DNA of 64,000 bases, taken from positions 248,001 through 312,000 of the forward strand of contig CBDAQZ010000002.1 of assembly GCA_965199335.1 (NCBI GenBank), read 5' to 3'. This DNA is from CBDAQV01 sp965199335. Its GTDB lineage: Bacteria > Pseudomonadota > Alphaproteobacteria > CALMVH01. A model generated the notes under the pieces. The model saw only the letters and a program-made list of their open reading frames with translations, ran no database searches and was not told the DNA's origin. Both the position numbers and the translations under genes were made by a program. Positions 1-8,562 of the stretch are shown here, piece by piece; within the stretch, counting starts at the first letter, position 1, and each line of letters begins with the position of its first letter.

Positions 1-198
1 CTGGATCAGGTTGTCGTTGAAGATCACCACGCGGTGCCACTCGGTCTTTTCCTTGCGCTCGCCGCTGGACTTGTCGCGCCAGGATTCCGATGTCGCCACG
101 GACAGGTTGCAGACCCGGCTGCCGTTCTGCATTGACCTGACTTCCGGATCCTTGCCGATATTGCCGACCAGAATGACCTTGTTGACGCTGCCTGCCAC
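1..198 (-). CDS. ssb: Single-stranded DNA-binding protein (N-terminal part, cut by window edge)
   Basis: SSB coats single-stranded DNA during replication, recombination and repair. Only the first 66 residues are inside the window, because the frame runs off the left edge. They open with VAGSVNKVILVGNIGKDPE and contain the TEWHRVV strand, both typical of the bacterial SSB OB fold. I chose the GTG at 198 because an AGGA box lies 8 bases upstream and the protein aligns from its second residue. ssb and uvrA commonly form a divergent pair in alphaproteobacteria. Here they still point away from each other, but two ankyrin-type genes sit between them. The acidic C-terminal tip cannot be seen. Confidence 0.93.
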   Translation of the reverse strand, partial: MAGSVNKVILVGNIGKDPEVRSMQNGSRVCNLSVATSESWRDKSSGERKEKTEWHRVVIFNDNLIQ

Positions 199-279
199 GT
201 GATTATTCCTGCTGTGAAATGAAGCCCCACTCTAGACGCCGCCGCGTGTGCGGGCAAAGGAAAAAACCCGCCCTTAGCG

Positions 280-792
280 TTAGTGCAGCAATGCTTCTTC
301 CGACTTCCTCGTTCTGGGCCCCCAAACACCGCCCATGTCATCCGCAGCGGGTGCAGCGGCGTGAGCTGTCGTTGCCGTCAGGCGCATCTCCTCGTTCTGG
401 AAACGGACTTCGGTGGGTTTCATACCCAGCTTGTTCAGGGCTTCAACCTCAGCGCCAGCCTGTATCAGCCTATCCCAAACGGGATCTACCTGCGCCAGAT
501 GCAGCGCCGAGTTGCCGCCTGGATCGAAATCGACCTCTTTCCCGCTCGGGCTTATATAGCCAACGGCATTAACAGCGATGTACTGTTCCTTGCTGCTTTT
601 GAAGCCATTCAGGAAATAGCCCGTCGCATCGGGAAGGTCTCGTTCGACAGCCGCTCGCAGGGCCTCTACATACCCTTTCGCTTCGTGGTTTACGTAAATC
701 TGCAATCCCTTGGTCTGCAACTGGATCAGGTCAGGGCGGGGCTGGGTCATCTGCAATCCATCAAAAGTAAGTTGGTTTAAAGCTCGGGACAT
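280..792 (-). CDS. Ankyrin-repeat-like protein, paralogue A
   Basis: This 170-residue protein has no signal peptide or membrane segment. Residues about 75-130 carry an ankyrin-like pair of helices, with the signature NSALHLAQ followed by LIQAGAEVEALNKLG, the usual pattern of a repeat ending in a hairpin. It resembles the next gene, 885-1262, over about 100 residues: IAVNAVGYISPSGKEVDFD here matches IVVNAIGFNQVEPDGHVTK there, and both continue into a LHL ankyrin core. The start is uncertain; ATG 792 and ATG 750 are both possible, and the paralogue comparison fits 750 slightly better. Ankyrin repeats mediate protein contacts, and no partner can be deduced. The gene lies just upstream of ssb on the same strand. 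Confidence 0.72.
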   Translation of the reverse strand: MSRALNQLTFDGLQMTQPRPDLIQLQTKGLQIYVNHEAKGYVEALRAAVERDLPDATGYFLNGFKSSKEQYIAVNAVGYISPSGKEVDFDPGGNSALHLAQVDPVWDRLIQAGAEVEALNKLGMKPTEVRFQNEEMRLTATTAHAAAPAADDMGGVWGPRTRKSEEALLH

Positions 793-884
793 TCGCCAGC
801 ACTTTGGTCGTGCGGACCGGTGCTGGATACCAAAAGGCGCAGTGTGGCAACGGTGGGTTCATGCCCTTTCAGTTTCATAACAGC

Positions 885-1262
885 CTAGAAGGCCTCCATG
901 GAAGCGTCGTTTGCCAGAAAGGCCACATCGGCTGTTTCACCAGCGCGGTTCATGGCCGAGACGTCGGCACCGTTATTATACAGCAGGTCAACCATTGCGG
1001 TGCTTCGGGACAGATGGAGCGAAGGATTTTGGTCGTCATCGAAATCGATCTTTGTGACGTGCCCGTCAGGCTCAACCTGGTTGAAGCCTATGGCATTGAC
1101 CACGATCTTGCGGGCTGCGATCGAATCGAAAGTTTCGAGCAGGTATCTGGCGCCACCGGTTTCATCCGCTGAGACCATGTCGCGAAACATGAGGACCAGG
1201 CCCGATGCCTCGGCGCTGACATATCTGGTTGAGGCCTCATCGAGGCCAGCTTCGTGCAACAA
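885..1262 (-). CDS. Ankyrin-repeat-like protein, paralogue B
   Basis: This protein has 125 residues and is the shorter sister of 280-792. The shared block runs from about residue 40 to the end and includes IVVNAIGF, then PSLHLSRSTAMVDLLYNNG and ADVSAMNRAGETADV, a recognisable ankyrin unit. It lacks the extra C-terminal 40 residues of paralogue A. There is no signal peptide or membrane segment. The two genes are 92 bases apart on the same strand, which suggests a tandem duplication followed by strong divergence. The upstream gap of about 140 bases to uvrA must hold divergent promoters. The function is unknown; a protein-binding role is inferred only from the fold. Confidence 0.68.
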   Translation of the reverse strand: MLHEAGLDEASTRYVSAEASGLVLMFRDMVSADETGGARYLLETFDSIAARKIVVNAIGFNQVEPDGHVTKIDFDDDQNPSLHLSRSTAMVDLLYNNGADVSAMNRAGETADVAFLANDASMEAF

Positions 1263-1405
1263 GCTCTTTCCCCTGCAAAATCAGCGCGAGATTACCAAAA
1301 AGTAAATTATTGTCAATTCCGTTTAATTTCCGTCAAACCGAAACATCCCCTCGCAATCCCGGCGTATATCCCTATTTTCACATCATCTAACCAGTTCCAG
1401 GCACA

Positions 1406-4271
1406 ATGAACAAATTTCTAACGGTTCGCGGCGCACGCGAGCACAATCTGAAGAATATCGATGTCGAGATGCCACGCGATTCGCTGGTGGTGATCACCGG
1501 CTTGTCCGGGTCCGGCAAGTCCTCGCTGGCGTTCGACACGATCTATGCCGAGGGACAGCGCCGCTACGTCGAAAGCCTGTCCGCCTATGCGCGCCAGTTC
1601 CTCGAGCTGATGCAGAAACCGGACGTCGACAGCATCGAGGGGCTGTCCCCGGCTATCTCCATCGAACAGAAAACGACATCCAAGAACCCACGTTCGACCG
1701 TTGGCACGGTTACCGAAATCTACGACTACATGCGGCTGCTGTTCGCGCGGGTCGGCATTCCCTATTCGCCTGCCACCGGCCTACCGATCGAAAGCCAGAC
1801 CGTCAGCCAGATGGTCGATCGCATCAACGCCATGCCGCCCGACACGCGGCTGATGATCCTTGCCCCCATGATCCGGGGACGCAAGGGCGAATACCGCAAG
1901 GAACTGCAGGACCTGCGCAAGCGCGGATTCCAGCGCGTCAAGGTCGACGGCAAGCTGTACGAGATCGACGAGGTCCCTGCCCTGAACAAGAAGCTGAAGC
2001 ACGATATCGAAGTGGTGGTCGACCGCATCGTGGTGCGCGAGGGTCTGGGCAACCGGCTGGCCGACTCCATCGAAACCGCACTGGGCCTGGCCGACGGGAT
2101 CATCTATACCGAAAACGTCGACAACGGTGAGCAGACCACGTTTTCCTCCAAGTTCGCCTGCCCGGTCTCCGGCTTCACGATCGAGGAGATCGAGCCGCGA
2201 CTGTTCTCGTTCAACAACCCGCATGGCGCCTGCCCGACCTGCGACGGCCTCGGCACCAAGATGTTCTTCGATCCCGATCTGGTGGTGCCCGATCCCGGCA
2301 AGTCGTTGCGCGAAGGCGCGCTGGCCCCGTGGGCGAGTTCGACCAATTCGTATTACCGCCAGACGCTCGAGGGCATCGCGCGGCACTTCAAGATCAGCAT
2401 GAATACCTCGTGGGAGGATCTGCGCGAACCGGTGCGCGAGGCGATTCTGAACGGCTCGGGTGACGTGCCGATCAAGATGGCCTACGAGGACGGCCTGCGC
2501 GAATATGAGACCAACAAGCCGTTCGAAGGCATACTGAAGAACCTCGACCGCCGCTGGCGCGAGACCGACAGTGCCTGGATGCGCGAGGAGTTGTCGCGAT
2601 ACCAGTCCAGCGCGCCCTGCGAATCCTGCCATGGCGCGCGCCTGAAGGTGGAGGCGCTGGCGGTCAAGGTCGACATGCTGAACATCAGCCAGGTTACCGC
2701 CTTCTCGATCTCCGAAGCCTATGGCTGGTTTTCCGGCCTGTCGCCGCGCCTTTCGGAACAGAACCGCGAGATCGCCGCGCGTATCCTGAAGGAGATCAAC
2801 GACCGTCTCGGCTTCCTGATGAGCGTGGGCCTCAACTACCTGACCCTGGCGCGCAATTCCGGTTCGCTGTCCGGCGGCGAAAGCCAGCGTATCCGGCTGG
2901 CGTCGCAGATCGGTTCGGGCCTGACCGGTGTGTTGTACGTTCTGGACGAGCCCTCGATCGGGCTGCACCAGCGCGACAACGACCGCCTGCTCGATACGTT
3001 GCGCCGCTTGCGCGACCTGGGCAATACCGTGATCGTTGTCGAACATGACGAGGACGCGATCCGCGCTGCCGACTACCTGATCGACATGGGCCCTGGCGCC
3101 GGCGTGCATGGCGGCAACATCATCGCGCGTGGCACGCCCGAGGAAGTGCTGAAGTGCAAGGACAGCCTGACCGCTCAATACCTGAACTACCACAAGATGA
3201 TCCCGATCCCGGACCAGCGGCGCGTGGCCGACAGGGAACGCAGGATCGAGATCGTCGGGGGCGACCGAGAACAACCTTAAGAACGTCACGGCGCATATCC
3301 CGATCGGACTGTTCACCTGCGTCACCGGCGTGTCGGGCGGCGGCAAGTCGACGCTGATCATCGACACGCTGTTCAAGGTCGCTTCGCGCCGGTTGATGGG
3401 CGCGCGCGAACATCCCGGCGCGCACAAGACGATCAACGGGCTGGAGCATCTGGACAAGGTAATCGACATCGATCAATCGCCGATCGGGCGCACCCCGCGC
3501 TCGAACCCGGCGACCTATACCGGCGCCTTTACCCCGATCCGCGACTGGTATGCCGGCATGCCGGAGTCGAAGGCCCGCGGCTATGGCCCGGGCCGGTTCT
3601 CGTTCAACGTCAAGGGCGGCCGCTGCGAAGCTTGCCAGGGCGACGGCGTGATCAAGATCGAGATGCACTTCCTGCCCGACGTTTACGTCACCTGCGAAAC
3701 CTGCAAGGGCCGCCGCTATAATCGGGAAACGCTGGAAGTTCTGTTCCGGGAAAAATCCATCGCCGACGTGCTGGAGATGACCGTCGATGACGGTGCCGAG
3801 TTCTTCAAGGCGGTGCCTTCGATCCGCGACAAGCTTGTGACGCTGCAGCGCGTCGGTCTCGGCTACCTGACCATCGGCCAGCCGGCCACCACCCTGTCGG
3901 GCGGCGAGGCGCAACGCGTCAAGCTGGCAAAGGAACTGGCCCGCCGCGCTTCAGGCAGTACGCTGTACATCCTGGACGAGCCGACCACCGGACTGCACTT
4001 CGCGGATATCCACAAGCTGCTGGAAGTGCTGCATGAACTGGTCGACCAGGGCAATACCATGATCGTGATCGAGCACAATCTGGAAGTCATCAAGACAGCC
4101 GACTGGATCATCGATATTGGACCGGAGGGCGGCGACAAGGGCGGCAAGATCGTCGCCGAGGGTACGCCGGAGAAGATTGCGTCGACCAAAGCCAGCTATA
4201 CGGGTCATTACCTGGCGCCATATCTGGAGAAGAAGCAGCTTGCGGCCGAGCCGAAAAGAAAGCGGGCTTGA
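1406..4271 (+). pseudogene. uvrA: UvrABC excinuclease subunit A, interrupted by a one-base frameshift
   Basis: UvrA is the DNA-damage-sensing ATPase of nucleotide excision repair. The frame from ATG 1406 encodes 624 residues with Walker A GLSGSGKSS (about residues 32-40), the zinc-finger pair CPVSGF and CPTC, and LSGGESQRIRL with LDEPSIGLH. It then reads into a stop near 3280. The other reading frame continues at once with GATENNLKNV, a second Walker A GVSGGGKST, CEACQG and CETCKG zinc ligands, LSGGEAQRVKL and LDEPTTGLH, ending at 4271. The break lies at a run of five G at 3257-3261; four G would restore a single protein of about 955 residues. This is either a true mutation or a homopolymer sequencing error. 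The second Walker A has G where S is usual. Confidence 0.9.
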
Positions 4272-5587
4272 CTCCCGTTCACATCATCGGCGGCGGCATG
4301 GCGGGCAGCGAGGCTGCGTGGCAGATCGCCCAGCGCGGCGTTCCGGTGGTCCTGCACGAGATGCGTGGGGTCCGGCCCACCGAGGCTCACAAGACAGATG
4401 GCCTGGCGGAACTTGTATGCTCAAACTCGTTCCGCTCCGACGATGCCGAATACAACGCCGTCGGCCTTTTGCATGAGGAAATGCGGCGGTGCGGCTCGTT
4501 GATATTGATGATGGCGGACCGTCACAAGTTACCCGCAGGAGGAGCGTTGGCGGTTGATCGCGATGCATTCTCGCAGGCGGTCACGGAGGCGATCGAGGGG
4601 CACGAGCTGATAACTCTGGTGCGCGAGGAAATCACCGGCATGCCGCCCACTGAGTGGGAATCGGTGATCGTCGCCACGGGGCCGCTGACATCGCCCGGCC
4701 TTGCGGGCGCACTGAAAACGCTGACAGGCGAAGCACTGGCATTCTTCGATGCCATCGCCCCGATCGTCTACAAGGACAGCATCAATTTCGACCGTGCCTG
4801 GTTCCAGTCACGCTACGACAAGGTCGGCCCGTCCGGCACCAGCGACGACTATATCAACTGTCCGATGGAAAAGGATGAGTACCTCGCCTTCATCGCGGCC
4901 CTGCTGGCGGGCGAGAAGACCGAGTTCAAGGAGTGGGAAGCCAACACACCGTACTTCGACGCTTGCCTGCCGGTCGAAGTCATGGCGGAGCGCGGCATCG
5001 ATACGCTGCGCTACGGGCCGATGAAGCCGGTCGGATTGACCGATCCGCGCACCGGCAAGCGACCTTACGCCGTGGTGCAGCTACGTCAGGATAATGCGCT
5101 TGGCACGCTCTACAACATGGTTGGCTTCCAGACGAAGCTGAAATACGGCGCGCAGGCGGATGTGCTGCGCATGATACCGGGACTTGAAACTGCCGAGTTC
5201 GCGCGCCTTGGCGGCCTGCATCGCAATACATTCATCAACAGTCCGACTTTGCTGGACACGACCCTGCGTCTTAAGGCCGATCCGCGCCTGCGCTTTGCAG
5301 GTCAGATCACGGGATGCGAAGGCTATGTCGAAAGCGCCGCCATCGGGTTGCTGGCGGGACGGTTCGCGGTTGCCGAATGCAAAGGCGAGCTGGTCACCCT
5401 GCCGCCTGCCACCACGGCGCTGGGCGCGCTGCTGGGCCACATCACCGGCGGCGCCAATGCAGAAACATATCAGCCGATGAACGTCAATTTCGGCCTGTTT
5501 CCCGAGATCGATACCAAGGCCCGCGGCCGAGAAAAGAAGAAGGCCTACACGGCGCGGGCTTTGGTGGACATAGCGGAGTTCGTGTAA
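4268..5587 (+). CDS. trmFO: Methylenetetrahydrofolate-tRNA-(uracil-54-C5)-methyltransferase
   Basis: TrmFO is a cytosolic FAD enzyme that makes ribothymidine at position 54 of tRNA, using methylenetetrahydrofolate as the carbon source. The 439 residues begin with the dinucleotide fold PVHIIGGGMAGSEAAWQIA, followed by LHEMRGVRPTEAHKTD and LVCSNSFRSDD, which are hallmark segments of the family, and later GCEGYVESAAIGLLAGR. Length is normal. The start is TTG at 4268, which overlaps the uvrA stop codon by four bases; no ATG lies nearby and the fold begins at once, so the TTG is well supported. Translational coupling to uvrA is likely if uvrA is intact in the organism. Confidence 0.96.
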   Translation: MTPVHIIGGGMAGSEAAWQIAQRGVPVVLHEMRGVRPTEAHKTDGLAELVCSNSFRSDDAEYNAVGLLHEEMRRCGSLILMMADRHKLPAGGALAVDRDAFSQAVTEAIEGHELITLVREEITGMPPTEWESVIVATGPLTSPGLAGALKTLTGEALAFFDAIAPIVYKDSINFDRAWFQSRYDKVGPSGTSDDYINCPMEKDEYLAFIAALLAGEKTEFKEWEANTPYFDACLPVEVMAERGIDTLRYGPMKPVGLTDPRTGKRPYAVVQLRQDNALGTLYNMVGFQTKLKYGAQADVLRMIPGLETAEFARLGGLHRNTFINSPTLLDTTLRLKADPRLRFAGQITGCEGYVESAAIGLLAGRFAVAECKGELVTLPPATTALGALLGHITGGANAETYQPMNVNFGLFPEIDTKARGREKKKAYTARALVDIAEFV

Positions 5588-5619
5588 CTTAACACCCATC
5601 GTATGTCCGGTGACATGGC

Positions 5620-6447
5620 TCAGGCCTCTTTCATCGCCCAGGCCCAGGCCAGATCCAACGGCCTTAGCGGCGTCGGCGCGAAATTCTCCGGGCGGAACGG
5701 GTCGTAATCCAGCTTCGACAGTCGCTTGATGTAGCGGCATGCGACGCGGCCCGGCAGGAACGCGGCAATAGCGTAGCGCGGCACATTGGGGTGATTGGCG
5801 CGCAGCAGCCGCGCCGCCTCGTGTGCCATCAGCATTGTCACGATCTCGACGCCGAAGGGCCGCGACTTGTGCGGCGCCGACGGCGATATGTTCAGTTTCC
5901 GTAGCAGCGTCGACGGCAGGTACGATTTCCCCTGGGAGGCGTGATACGGCACCGAGCGCAGCAAACCGATCAGCGTCACCGCCTCGCCGACGCTGTAGGC
6001 AGCGTCCAGCACGGCTGCGTCCTTCACACCCAGCACCAGCGCCGCCGCGCGCATCAGAGCTCCCCCTGTCGATCGTGCATATTGCTTGACAGTGGTATCG
6101 GAAACCGGCGGTTCGTCCGAAAGGTCCAGCTCACGGCCTTCGATCATCTCCTGTATCAGGTCCTGATCGACCGTGCCCGGCAGGATAGGACCGAGGGCTT
6201 GCAATACCTGATGGCCGCGCACCCGTCCCTCGTACAAGTCAGCGATTGCTTCACGCCACCATTGAAGCCTGATCTGACCCATCATCGGTTCGGTCACGGT
6301 TTCACGGATACGCGACAGTTCGATGTTGAAGGCATACAGCGCAAACAGCCCCTCCCGCTTGTCCGCAGGCGCGAACAGGCACGTTAGGAACCGGTCGGGA
6401 TCGTGGCTCCGGACCTGTTCGCCGCAGTAGGAAAGACTATGTGTCAC
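5620..6447 (-). CDS. Squalene/phytoene synthase-like protein lacking catalytic aspartates (NDUFAF6-like)
   Basis: This is a 275-residue protein of the squalene/phytoene synthase fold. Recognisable segments are YAFNIELSRIRETV, IRLQWWREAI and GKSYLP. True prenyl synthases carry two aspartate-rich Mg-diphosphate motifs, but here the first reads NIELSRIRE and the second LLRSVPYHASQGKSYLP, so the usual aspartates are missing. That matches the non-catalytic branch related to human complex I assembly factor NDUFAF6. In many alphaproteobacteria this gene follows secD-secF and an Mth938-like gene, as it does here apart from an inserted sodB. GTG 6447 is the likely start; the frame extends upstream without family similarity. 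A role in NADH dehydrogenase assembly is inference. Confidence 0.82.
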   Translation of the reverse strand: MTHSLSYCGEQVRSHDPDRFLTCLFAPADKREGLFALYAFNIELSRIRETVTEPMMGQIRLQWWREAIADLYEGRVRGHQVLQALGPILPGTVDQDLIQEMIEGRELDLSDEPPVSDTTVKQYARSTGGALMRAAALVLGVKDAAVLDAAYSVGEAVTLIGLLRSVPYHASQGKSYLPSTLLRKLNISPSAPHKSRPFGVEIVTMLMAHEAARLLRANHPNVPRYAIAAFLPGRVACRYIKRLSKLDYDPFRPENFAPTPLRPLDLAWAWAMKEA

Positions 6448-6533
6448 GTGCGAGGGATACTTCCGGGCTTTCAAAGTGTCGGGCCGAAGAGTATCTAGCG
6501 GTATCGCGTTAGCAAATCTTGAAAGGTGACCAA

Positions 6534-7133
6534 ATGGCGTTCGAACTTCCTGCCCTGCCCTATTCCAAGGATGCATTGCAGCCCTATATGTCCGCGGAAA
6601 CACTGGAGTTTCACCACGGCAAGCACCATCAGGCCTATGTCGATGCCCTGAACAAGCTGATCCCCGGATCGCCACTGGAAGGCAAGAGCCTGGACGAAAT
6701 CGTCCAGGAAGCCGCGGGCAAGACCGAATTGCAGGCGATTTTCAACAATGCGGGCCAGCACTGGAACCACATTCAGTTCTGGAAAATGATGAAGCCGAGC
6801 GGCGGCGGTTCGATCCCCGGTGAGCTCGAGGACCGGATCAACAGCGACTTCGGCAACATCGACAAGTTCAAGGAAGACTTCGTCGCCGGCGGCGTCGGCC
6901 AGTTCGGCAGCGGCTGGGTCTGGCTGGTAAGCGACGGCCATCACCTGTCGATCATGAAGACCGCCAACGGCGACAACCCGCTGGCGCACGGCAAGCACGT
7001 CCTGCTGGGCTGCGATGTATGGGAACATTCCTACTACATCGACTACCGCAACAAGCGCGCCGATTACCTGAAGGCGTTCCTGTCGAACATGGTGAACTGG
7101 GAATACGCGGCCGAGTTGCTGGCGCAGCACTAG
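6534..7133 (+). CDS. sodB: Superoxide dismutase, Fe/Mn family (probably Fe type)
   Basis: The enzyme dismutates superoxide to oxygen and hydrogen peroxide in the cytoplasm. The 199 residues start MAFELPALPYSKDALQPYM and contain the metal ligands in LEFHHGKHHQAYVD, NHIQFWKMMKP and LGCDVWEHSYYIDY. The motif NNAGQHWNH and the start of the protein resemble SodB, so iron is the more likely metal, but the sequence does not prove it. ATG 6534 follows a GAAAGGTGA ribosome-binding box. The gene is divergent from the squalene-synthase-like gene, with 86 bases between them, and is followed 15 bases later by a small inverted-repeat element. Confidence 0.96.
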   Translation: MAFELPALPYSKDALQPYMSAETLEFHHGKHHQAYVDALNKLIPGSPLEGKSLDEIVQEAAGKTELQAIFNNAGQHWNHIQFWKMMKPSGGGSIPGELEDRINSDFGNIDKFKEDFVAGGVGQFGSGWVWLVSDGHHLSIMKTANGDNPLAHGKHVLLGCDVWEHSYYIDYRNKRADYLKAFLSNMVNWEYAAELLAQH

Positions 7134-7147
7134 GCCTTTTATACAGG

Positions 7148-7223
7148 TGTCATCCCCGCGAAAGCGGGGATCCATCTACAGCATTTGTCGAGCCATGGAT
7201 ACTCGACCAAGTCCGGCGTGACA
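7148..7223. repeat. Intergenic palindromic repeat, copy 1 of 3
   Basis: This 76-base element has terminal inverted repeats TGTCA and TGACA. Next to the left end is an 8-bp stem, ATCCCCGC with GCGGGGAT (7152-7171), closed by a GAAA tetraloop and followed by CCAT. The same design (GTCAT, strong hairpin, ATCCAT, variable middle, reverse of GTCAT) recurs at 15895-16004 and 23536-23615. It lies between the sodB stop and the Mth938 stop, where the hairpin could terminate or protect transcripts. Such elements are common in proteobacterial genomes. Confidence 0.75.
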
Positions 7224-7234
7224 ATTCAAGGAAA

Positions 7235-7609
7235 CTACCCCGGCAACAACGCCGCTGCCACGCGGCGATCCTCGGACAGCATCACATTGTAGGTGCGACA
7301 GGCCGCGCCCGTATCCATCGCGTCGATCGACAGGCCCATGGCTTTCAGGTCCAGCCGCAGTTTGGACGGGATCAGGCCACCCGTTGCGCCGCAACCCATC
7401 AGCACGACCTCAATCGCGGGATCGCTGGCCAGCAGTGGTTTGAAATCCTCCGCCGCCAGACCAGAGAAATCCTGGACTTTCCACCTGAACACTTCATCCG
7501 GGGTGACGAGCACCGGTCCCAGATAGGCCTGTCCCGCGATACGAAAACCGGCGGGGCCATAGCTCTGGATGACCTGCTTGCCGGCTGCGATCGCGGGGGT
7601 GATGTCCAC
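7235..7609 (-). CDS. Mth938-like domain protein (DUF498, NDUFAF3-like)
   Basis: This protein of 124 residues belongs to the Mth938/DUF498 family, whose eukaryotic member NDUFAF3 helps assemble respiratory complex I. Typical segments are IQSYGPAGFRIAGQAY, VVLMGCGATG and MDTGAACRTYNVMLSEDRRV. It starts with GTG at 7609 inside the TAGTG junction with the secF stop, so it is translationally coupled to secF. The neighbouring squalene-synthase-like gene at 5620-6447 is related to another complex I assembly factor, NDUFAF6. No catalytic residues are known in this family. The function in this cell is inferred from homology only. Confidence 0.88.
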   Translation of the reverse strand: MDITPAIAAGKQVIQSYGPAGFRIAGQAYLGPVLVTPDEVFRWKVQDFSGLAAEDFKPLLASDPAIEVVLMGCGATGGLIPSKLRLDLKAMGLSIDAMDTGAACRTYNVMLSEDRRVAAALLPG

Positions 7610-8562
7610 TATTTCTTTGCCGGTTTGGCCACGACGGGCGGGGCGACGATACCGCTCTTGCGCAGGCGGCCTTCGCCCAGGAACAGCAGGATCGGCGCGG
7701 CGATGAAGATCGACGATGTCGTGCTGACGATGATGCCGAACAGCATGACGATGGCGAACTCTCGCAGATCCTGGGTCGCGATCAGCGCAAGCGGCAGCGC
7801 GGACAGGAAGGTGGCGGTCGACACGCCGATGGTCCGGTTCAGCGTCTCGTTGATCGAAAGGTCGATCAGCTGGCGCAGCGGCATCGATTTGTACTTGCGC
7901 AGGTTCTCTCGCATGCGGTCGTAGACCACGACCTTGTCATTGATCGAATAGCCCATGATGGTAAGGATCGCGGCGATGCTGACCAGGTTGAACTGCATCT
8001 GCGTGATCGCGAAGAAGCCGATGGTCTTGGTCACGTCAAGCAGCAAGGTCACGACCGCGCCGACGCCGAATTCCCATTCGAAGCGGAACCAGATGTAGAC
8101 CAGCATCGCCCCCAGCGCGAGGCCGAGCGCCAGCATGCCCTGGCTGAACAGTTCGTCGCTGACGGTGGCGCCGACGGATTCGACGCGCATCACCTTGGCG
8201 CCGGGGAAATCGGCCGCCAGGTCGGCCTTGACCTTGCTCACTGCCTGTTCCTGCGCGTCATCACCGCCGGCCTGGCGCTGCAAGCGGATCAGCACTTCCT
8301 CGGGGCTGCCGAATTGCTGCAACTGCACCGGGCCGACATTCAATTTCTCGACGTCCACGCGCAGGGCCTCGAAGTTCGCAGGTCCTTCGGTACGCAACTC
8401 GACCAGGATACCGCCGCGGAAATCGACGCCGTAGTTCAGTCCGGGATGGAAAAACAGCACGATTGAGGCGATCGAAAGTACCGCCGATGTCAGAAGACCG
8501 GCGATGCGGCCCTTCATGAACTGGATCTTGGTGTCGTCCGGGACGATGCGAAGTAACGGCAT
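7609..8562 (-). CDS. secF: Protein translocase subunit SecF
   Basis: SecF forms, with SecD, a membrane complex that uses the proton motive force to help pull proteins through SecYEG. The 317 residues show the first membrane helix, the periplasmic GVDFRGGILVELR segment, and the MGYSINDKVVVYDRMREN motif typical of SecF, followed by a cluster of five membrane helices with TIGVSTATFLSALPLALI. Length fits the family. The ATG at 8562 overlaps the secD stop by one base, and the 3' end overlaps the Mth938 gene, so the three are coupled. Confidence 0.97.
   Translation of the reverse strand: MPLLRIVPDDTKIQFMKGRIAGLLTSAVLSIASIVLFFHPGLNYGVDFRGGILVELRTEGPANFEALRVDVEKLNVGPVQLQQFGSPEEVLIRLQRQAGGDDAQEQAVSKVKADLAADFPGAKVMRVESVGATVSDELFSQGMLALGLALGAMLVYIWFRFEWEFGVGAVVTLLLDVTKTIGFFAITQMQFNLVSIAAILTIMGYSINDKVVVYDRMRENLRKYKSMPLRQLIDLSINETLNRTIGVSTATFLSALPLALIATQDLREFAIVMLFGIIVSTTSSIFIAAPILLFLGEGRLRKSGIVAPPVVAKPAKK

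Noticed and set aside
1263..1405. A LexA (SOS) box between the ankyrin genes and uvrA
   Set aside because: I looked for GTTC-N7-GTTC or GAAC-N7-GAAC and did not find a convincing match.
3250..3290. Programmed ribosomal frameshift in uvrA
   Set aside because: A five-G run alone is not a known slippery site in uvrA, and no stimulatory structure was evident. An error or mutation is more likely.
1781..3469. A 562-codon leftward open frame antisense to uvrA
   Set aside because: It has no motif and lies across a clear UvrA sequence, so it is a by-product of codon bias.
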